This document shows, piece by piece, positions 57,650-64,000 of a stretch of DNA of 64,000 bases. The notes beneath the pieces are model-generated. The model worked only from the letters and a program-made list of their open reading frames with translations. It was not told the DNA's origin and did no database searches. Source of the DNA: Bos javanicus (taxonomy: Eukaryota > Chordata > Mammalia > Artiodactyla > Bovidae). Where the stretch lies: NCBI RefSeq assembly GCF_032452875.1, contig NC_083878.1, positions 61,175,378 to 61,239,377 on the forward strand, given 5' to 3'. Each line of letters opens with the position of its first letter. Position 1 is the first letter of the stretch. Made by a program: the position numbers and the translations under genes.

Positions 57650-59535
57650 TCACGGATGACAGTCATTTATGTAGAAAATTATAAGGAATTTCTACAAAGA
57701 CTACTATAACTAAAAAGTAAATTTAGCAAGGTAAAGGATACAATATCAATTTATAAATTCAGATGTATTTCTCAATAGTAACAATTAACAATCAGAAGTA
57801 GAAAATTCTAGAATACCATATACAAAAGCATCCAAAAAAAAAAAATAATAAACCAAAACTCAGGGATAAATTTGGACGAAGATGTTCAATGCAATACCTG
57901 TGTGCTGAAAACAATAAAACATTGCTGAGACAAATAAATGGAGAGAAATGTTATAGCCATGGAGTCAAACTGATCCATAGATTCAGTGCTATCCTAATCA
58001 AAATTTTGGTGTATTTTCTGTAATAATTGATAAGGCTAATTCTAAAATGTATACAGAAATATGATGGACCTAGAATAGCCAAAAGAATTTTGTAAAAGAA
58101 TAAAGTTTGAGTATTTACACTACCCAGTTTCAAGACTCATTAACCAAGACATTCTAGTATTGGCTTAAAAGTAAACATATAGTTAAATGAAAGAGAACAT
58201 AAATAAATCTATAGCTAGACCCACACATATATTGCCAATTGATTTTTGACAAAAGCAGCACAGGAAGTCAGGCAAGGATAATCTTTACAACAAATGGTGC
58301 TCAAATAATTAAAGGTCTATTTCCCCCAACCCCTCCAGAAAAGAACTGCAGTCCTTACCTCACAACAAATATAAAATTTTACTAAAAGTAGATCATATAC
58401 CTAAAAGTGAAAACTGAAACATGGGAACTTTTAGAAGAAAACATAGGAGAAAAATGAATTAGGCAAAAATTTCCTGAATAGAATGCAAAAAAAAAAAAAG
58501 TCAAAGGAAAAAAGTTATAATTTAGACTTCTTTAAAGTTAAATCTTTTGCTGTTTAAAAAATACATGTGAAGATAAAAAGGCATGCCACAGTGTAGCCAG
58601 ACTTTTTTGTAAAATACCTATCAGTCAAGACTTCTATCAAGTATATGTAAAGAACGCTAGCTCAGTGATAAGACAGACCGTCTTTTTTAAAGAGAGAAAA
58701 GATTTGAACAGACATTTCACAGAAGATACAAGAATAGCTGATGTGTACATAAAAAGTTGTTCAACATCTTAGTCATCAAGGAAATGCAAATTAAAACCAT
58801 GTAAGATACCAGCACACACCCACCTGAATTGCTCAAATTTAAAAGACTTTACTGTACAAGATACTGTCAGGGACATGGAGGCACTGGTACTCTCAGAACT
58901 CTCAAAGTTCTAAACGTAGCTATTTTAGAAAAAAAAAATTTCCCGTTTTTGAAAAAGTTAAACATATTCCTATTGACCTAACCATCCCATTCCTAGGTAT
59001 TTAACCAAAAGAAATCAAAGCGTATGTCCACAAAAACTCATATACATGAATATTTAACAGCTTTATTTATCATAATAGCAAGATATGGTAATAACCCCAG
59101 TGTCCACCAATAGTCAAATAAATAAGCAAATTGTAGTGTATGCATAACAGTGGAATACTGCTCAGTAATAAGGAACAAATTATTGATACATATAAGTGCA
59201 TGGATCAGTTTGAAAGTTGTTATGCTGACCGAAAGAAGTCAGACCGAAAAAGAGCATATACTATATGATATCCTTTATTTAAAACTAGAAAATACAAACA
59301 GTCTGTAATGAGAGAAAGTAGACCCATAGTTGCCTGAGACTGGAGGTGGAGGGAGGGATGGATGGATTAAAAGGGATGCAAGGAAACTTTTGGAGAATTG
59401 GAAATGTTTGTAGTCTTGATCGTGCTGATGGTTTCACGCTTATGTGCATATATAAAAAACTCATCAAGTTATACTTTTTAAATATGTGCCATGTATATCA
59501 ATCATACCTAAATAAAGCTGTTAAAAAAAAACAAA
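57650..59535 (+). mobile_element. L1M ORF2 end and 3' region
   Basis: ACAAAGACTACTATAACTAA, AATTTAGACTTCTTTAAAGT, AGGAAATGCAAATTAAAACC, CCATTCCTAGGTATTTAACC, TGGAATACTGCTCAGTAATA and ATAAAGCTGTTAAAAAAAAA follow L1 to its A-tail. Confidence 0.85.
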
Positions 59536-61849
59536 AACCCACAGCAATATTTAATTTTATTAACGGAAATAGTCTGTCACATGAGTGATTCCTAGCCTAG
59601 ATTTCTTGGGCTTTAGGTTTGTTTGATGAAAATAATTGATGTGAAACAGGGGAGATCTACAGAATATTTTACATTTTTTAAAAGCTAAATAATAATGATA
59701 TTTGCTTACAGTGGCTATATGGGTCTTTGTTTTCCTTGGAAATACTGAATTGCATTGTACTGATGTTATTTAGACCTTAAGAAAAATAGTTATTTCTTTC
59801 AAAATGCAGTGTAGTAGGAAATTTTTTCAAAATATGGGATATATGGGTTGAGAGGAGAATAATAAAAAGGCTCCTTTGATGTACAAAAATTGGGAGCATT
59901 TGCTTTGTGCAGTAAGAAATGTCATCCCTCTCCTGTACATTGGTCAACTCCCATTTTGAGCATTACTTTGCTTCTAGGTGCTGCACTTTACAAGGGGCAT
60001 TGATGATTCAAAGCATTAACAGAGTAGAGTGAACAGTCATTAAAATCTCCAGAAACCACATCAAATGAGCAGTGACTGAGGACATAGGGACTGTTTGACT
60101 TAGTAAAGAAGTGGTTTAAGGGAACTATAATAACCAAGTTTAAATATTTGTAAGACTTATTTGAAAGAAGAAGGTAGTTGACTTGTTTTCTGTTGCCCTG
60201 GAACTGCATTTCTCAACCTTTGCTCATTTTACAGCACATGGGTAATAACTCTCACATGTGCTACATGCTTCCATGGGCATAGCTAGGTTTTGATAAAACT
60301 AAAAAATAGTTCTAACCTCCTATAAGAACAGGAATTATGTCATGACAATCATCTGATTCAAAACCCAGGTTGAGATCTCAATACTAAATAATAACTATAC
60401 AGGAGTTGAAAAAGTTGGCTCTAGCTGAAGTTGTTGTATTTGTTTTCTTTGAAATGGCTAATGTGTGATCAAAATAAAATTTCTCATGGGTGGTGTAGGT
60501 GCTGAGTAATAACCACACACCTAGAGTATTTGAATGTAAATGCAAACTTTAAAGACAAACATTCAGTCACTCCAAGATGCATGAATATTACACAATGTAC
60601 ACACACCCTGCTCTCTCCTATTAACAAATTAAAGAGACATTTAATGTTTGCTTAAACTTTTAAAATGCCTTAATAAAAACTAAAATCAGAATGACTAGGT
60701 GTTTCCTTTTGACCATTCTTTTTCTACATGAAAGTCACAGCCTTTACAAGTTTCCCATGAGTAAAGAACATTCTGAATTGCTCAATCATCTGAGGTTACC
60801 AGAGGAGCCTACAAACACTCAGCTTTTTTTGTAGGAACATTATCCATAAATCTCAAAGGTTGCTTGTCAGCTACTAATGTTCAGGAAGAACTCTGTGTTA
60901 ATTACTTACCTGGTATTTCTCATCCTTGTCTCCAGAAGTTCATAGGTCCAAATTAAGTGGCAAAAATCTTCCAGAAGTTGTTCTTACTTCAATAATAAGC
61001 TTATGACTTTTCATCAAGATGCCTGTATGACTCATCTTCCATTACCAAACTCTTCCTGTGTCTTCTGACATAAAACTATCACAAACAAATAGTGCTGAGT
61101 TCTGTGATGTGTAAAACAGTCTTCAGAAATTCAGCGTACCTGTCAGCTCCAAGAGAATGTATGCATACTTAAGTGGCTTTAACAGTTGTCCTTTACACTT
61201 ATCAACTGTATGGTTTTCTCAGTTTTCTCATGTTGGGGGTTAGTTCAGCCCTTGCAGTTATGTAGGAAAACTGAGAAGTGATAGAGCAATAATATTTTTC
61301 AAAGCATTTATGAGATGAACTTTTGAGGTCCAACATGAAATCATTGGTGTGGGTGTACATCGATTTCTCAAGGGAAGTTGTCATTGAAGTTTAATCAGAA
61401 AAGCCACACACTTATTTTAATACTGTTGAATTGTTTTCTCAAAAAAATATAAACTTTCAAAATGAGAGGAAGAGAGTATAAGTTTCACTCCACACTTTGT
61501 TCACTGTGTTTGCTAACCCTATTTCTAATCAACTTTAGTTCTTCTTTCTGTAATACTTTTTCTTATGTTTTTTTAAAAATGAATAATATCATTTAAAGTT
61601 ACTCTGTCCAATTTTCCACTTAATATAACTGAGTTTTTAATTCACAATGAATTAATGATACTACTAATGTATTACTTTTGAACAGTACAAGAATAAAAAT
61701 AATTCTTGTTTATTCATAGTGATATGAGATGCCTTGAAATAGATGATTCAGATCAGAGTTGATTAACAGAATGTGGAAATTATGCTAATTCCTTTAATAA
61801 TTTTTCCTTACTAAAAATGCTGTTCAAGTATTTTTAAATGTACTTATTA
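59536..61849. other. Intronic sequence, nothing recognised
   Basis: About 2.3 kb with no SINE, LINE or open frame that I can support, the longest unassigned stretch in the right third of the window. Confidence 0.5.
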
Positions 61850-61866
61850 GAAATTATGTAATTTTT

Positions 61867-62034
61867 TAATTTTATTTTTTAATTTTGCAATATTGGTTTT
61901 GCCATATATCGACATGAATCAGCCACAAGTATACACGTGTTCCCCATCCTGAACCCTCCTCCCTCCTCCCTCCTCCCTCCCTGTACCATCCCTTTATAAA
62001 ACTCCTAGAGGAGAACATAGGCAAAACACTCTCC
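61867..62034 (-). mobile_element. Short L1_BT insertion with 5' inversion and 17-bp target duplication
   Basis: 61867 to about 61995 is the L1_BT 3' UTR on the minus strand (TTGCAATATTGGTTTTGCCA, CACGTGTTCCCCATCCTGAA as seen on +). From about 61996 to 62034 is a piece of L1_BT ORF2 in + orientation (CCTAGAGGAGAACATAGGCA). GAAATTATGTAATTTTT flanks the whole at 61850-61866 and 62035-62051, perfectly. Confidence 0.9.
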
Positions 62035-62077
62035 GAAATTATGTAATTTTTGTCATTACCAAGGAGGGAAAAATTTG

Positions 62078-62112
62078 TGTGGGCTCAGTTGCGTCCGGCT
62101 CTTTGCAGCCAC
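62078..62112 (-). repeat. Small Bov-A tail fragment
   Basis: GGGCTCAGTTGCGTCCGGCT then CTTTGCAGCCAC is the reversed 3' end of a Bov-A element. It stands alone without target copies. Confidence 0.65.
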
Positions 62113-63110
62113 ATCAAGAACCTAGAAAAAGAAGAGCAAATACACAAAGCAATCAGAAGAAAGGAAATAAAGAGCAGAAATCAATGCAACTGAAAACAGA
62201 AAAGCAACAGAGGGAAAAAAAAATCAATGTCACAAAGCAGTAGTTCTTTGAAAAGATTGATAAAATTGATCATAGCATAACTTGTAGCAGAACCGATAAA
62301 GAAAAAAGAGAGGATACAAATTACCAATACCAGAAATGCAACCAGGGATATCACTACAGACCCTGCAGACACACAAAGATAACAAGAGAATACCACAAAA
62401 GAAAGTTTACACACATAAATTTGACAACTTCAATGAAATGGGCCACTTTCTCAAGAAAGACAACTGTAACTCAGCCAATATGAAATATATAAGCTCAATA
62501 GCCATAAAAATGATTTTTAAAATTCAGTTTATAATTTTAACCTGGAGAAGGAAATGGCAATCCACTCCAGTACTATTGCCTGGAAAATCCCATGGACAGA
62601 GGAGCCTGGTGGGCTACAGTCCATGGGGTCGCAAAGAGTCGGACACGACTGAGCAACTTCACTTTACTTCACTTATAATTTTAAAGCTCTCCAAAAAGAA
62701 ATTTCCAGACTTTCTTTTCGCAGGAGAATTCTATGAAACATTTAAAGAATAATAATTACCAATTCTGCACAGTCTCTTTCAGAAAATAGATGAGGAGACA
62801 CTTTCCAATTCCTTTACGAAATTAGTATTACCTTGATACCAAAACCAGACAACAACAGGACACAAAAAAATAAAACTACAGACCAGTATCCCTCATGAAT
62901 GTTCCTTAACAGAATATTGTCAGACATAATTCAACAAAATGAATTATACACCATGAATAGGTAAAGTTTATCTCAGGAATACCAGGCTGTTTTAATATTT
63001 GAAAATTAATCAGTATAATCTACCATGTTGATAAACTAAAGAATAAGAATTACATGATCATATTTATCAATGCAGAAAAACATTTGTCTAAATACAAAGT
63101 ATACCAAAAT
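62113..63110 (+). mobile_element. L1 ORF2 remnant
   Basis: TCAAGAACCTAGAAAAAGAA, ACAGAGGGAAAAAAAAATCA, TAATTACCAATTCTGCACAG, CCTTGATACCAAAACCAGAC and ACCATGTTGATAAACTAAAG follow L1 ORF2. Split by a Bov-A insertion at 62541-62672. Confidence 0.85.
62541..62672 (+). mobile_element. Bov-A SINE with 12-bp target duplication
   Basis: One Bov-A monomer plus a CACTTTACTTC tail. TTATAATTTTAA flanks it at 62529-62540 and 62673-62684. Confidence 0.93.
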
Positions 63111-63303
63111 TCAAGTGGTTAGAGGGAGGCGGAGAGATGTGAAGAAAAAGGATAGTTCTAGATATCTGTGTAATACTAAATAAGTTAAATAAAAGTTGAA
63201 TGCAACTCAATATTGTAAATTCAGTTATATAAAACACACTGAAAAATTGCCTGTCTTAAGGCATTTTGTCATTTTCTTCTGTTAAGTACAAATCCTTTGC
63301 AAT
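63111..63303. other. Intronic sequence, nothing recognised
   Basis: Short stretch between L1 and BovB remnants. Confidence 0.45.
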
Positions 63304-64000
63304 GTGCCCAGTATACTATTGGAGATCAGTGGAGAAATAAATCCAGAAATAATGAAGAGATGGAGCCAAAGCAAAAGCAATAACTGGTGATAGAAGCAAC
63401 ATCTGATGCTGTGAAGAGCAATAGTGCATAGGAACCTGGAATGTTAAATCTGTGAATCAAGGCAAATTGGAAGTGGTCAAACAGGACATGGAAAGAGTGA
63501 ACGTTGACATTTCAAGAATCAGCAAGCTAAAATGGATTGGAATGGGTAAATTGAACACAGATGACCACTATATATCTACTACTGTGGGCAAGAATCCCTT
63601 AGAAGAAATGGAGTAGCCATCATAGTCAACAAGAGTCTGAAATGCAGTACTTGGATGCAATCTCAAAAACGACAGAATGATCTCTGTTGGTTTCCAAGGC
63701 AACTCATTCAATATCACGGTAATCCCAGCTATGCCGCGACCAGTAACACTGAAGAAGCTGAAGTTGACAGTTCTATGAAGACCTACAAGACTTTTTAGAA
63801 CTAACACCCAAAAAAGATGTCCTTTTCATTATAGGAGACTGGAATGCAAAACTGGGAAGTCAAGAAACACCTGGAGTAACAGGAAAATTTGGCCTAGGAG
63901 TACAGAATGAAGCAGGGCAAAGGATAATAGAGTTTTGGCAAGAGAACACACTGGTCATAACAAACACCCTCTTCCAACAACACAAGAGAAGACTCTACAC
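63304..64000 (+). mobile_element. BovB copy running off the window
   Basis: Endonuclease region of BovB on the + strand, from ATACTATTGGAGATCAGTGG through GGAACCTGGAATGTTAAATC (the GTWNVKS motif), CTACTGTGGGCAAGAATCCC and CATTATAGGAGACTGGAATG (the GDWN motif) to AGAAGACTCTACAC. It is 5'-truncated at about 63304 and frameshifted near 63640 and 63760. Its 3' part is outside the window. Confidence 0.92.

Noticed and set aside
54125..64000. Search for the next EHBP1 exon
   Set aside because: No segment gave an acceptor followed by the expected continuation in phase 2; the region reads as intron and repeats.

Overview
This is nuclear genomic DNA from a ruminant, most likely a bovid (cattle, buffalo, sheep or goat; the window alone does not decide which). 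It holds many copies of the ruminant SINEs Bov-tA and BOV-A2, the horizontally acquired RTE retrotransposon BovB in several states of decay, and young bovine-type L1 (L1_BT) 3' ends. These lie over older mammalian repeats (MIR, L2, MER5A, MLT1, HAL1 and L1M).

One protein-coding gene is visible: the + strand gene EHBP1 (EH domain-binding protein 1). Five consecutive internal coding exons can be placed with splice signals and a continuous reading frame: 28328-28509, 31032-31171, 49518-49622, 50273-50395 and 53884-54124, 791 coding bases in all. They encode the end of the N-terminal C2-type domain, an acidic linker, and a low-complexity region with four NPF motifs, the ligands of EH domains. Neither the start codon, the calponin-homology domain nor the C-terminal coiled-coil region is in the window. 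The sequence before 28328 and after 54124 therefore reads as intron.

Layout. 1-28327 is intron, with BOV-A2, BovB, Bov-tA, MER5A and L1M, a nested L1 carrying SINE and BovB insertions at 14060-17410, a BovB copy at 20313-21372, a chimeric retroposed block at 22331-22828 and a solo ERV LTR at 23106-24244. 28328-31171 holds the first two exons. 31173-49517 is an 18 kb intron whose main feature is a near full-length BovB with its 5' third inverted (40793-44390), inserted into an L1. 49518-54124 holds three exons. 54125-64000 is intron, with a cluster of Bov-tA and BOV-A2 copies, a HAL1/L1 stretch, a small 5'-inverted L1_BT insertion with a 17-bp target duplication, and the start of another BovB running off the right edge.

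No bacterial-type system, CRISPR array, rRNA or functional tRNA gene was found. The most interesting signals are structural: two retrotransposon insertions with 5' inversion (one BovB, one L1_BT), a composite retroposed segment bounded by one 17-bp target duplication, an inverted duplication at a BovB 5' junction, and an LTR with tandem CCAAT-rich repeats in its U3.
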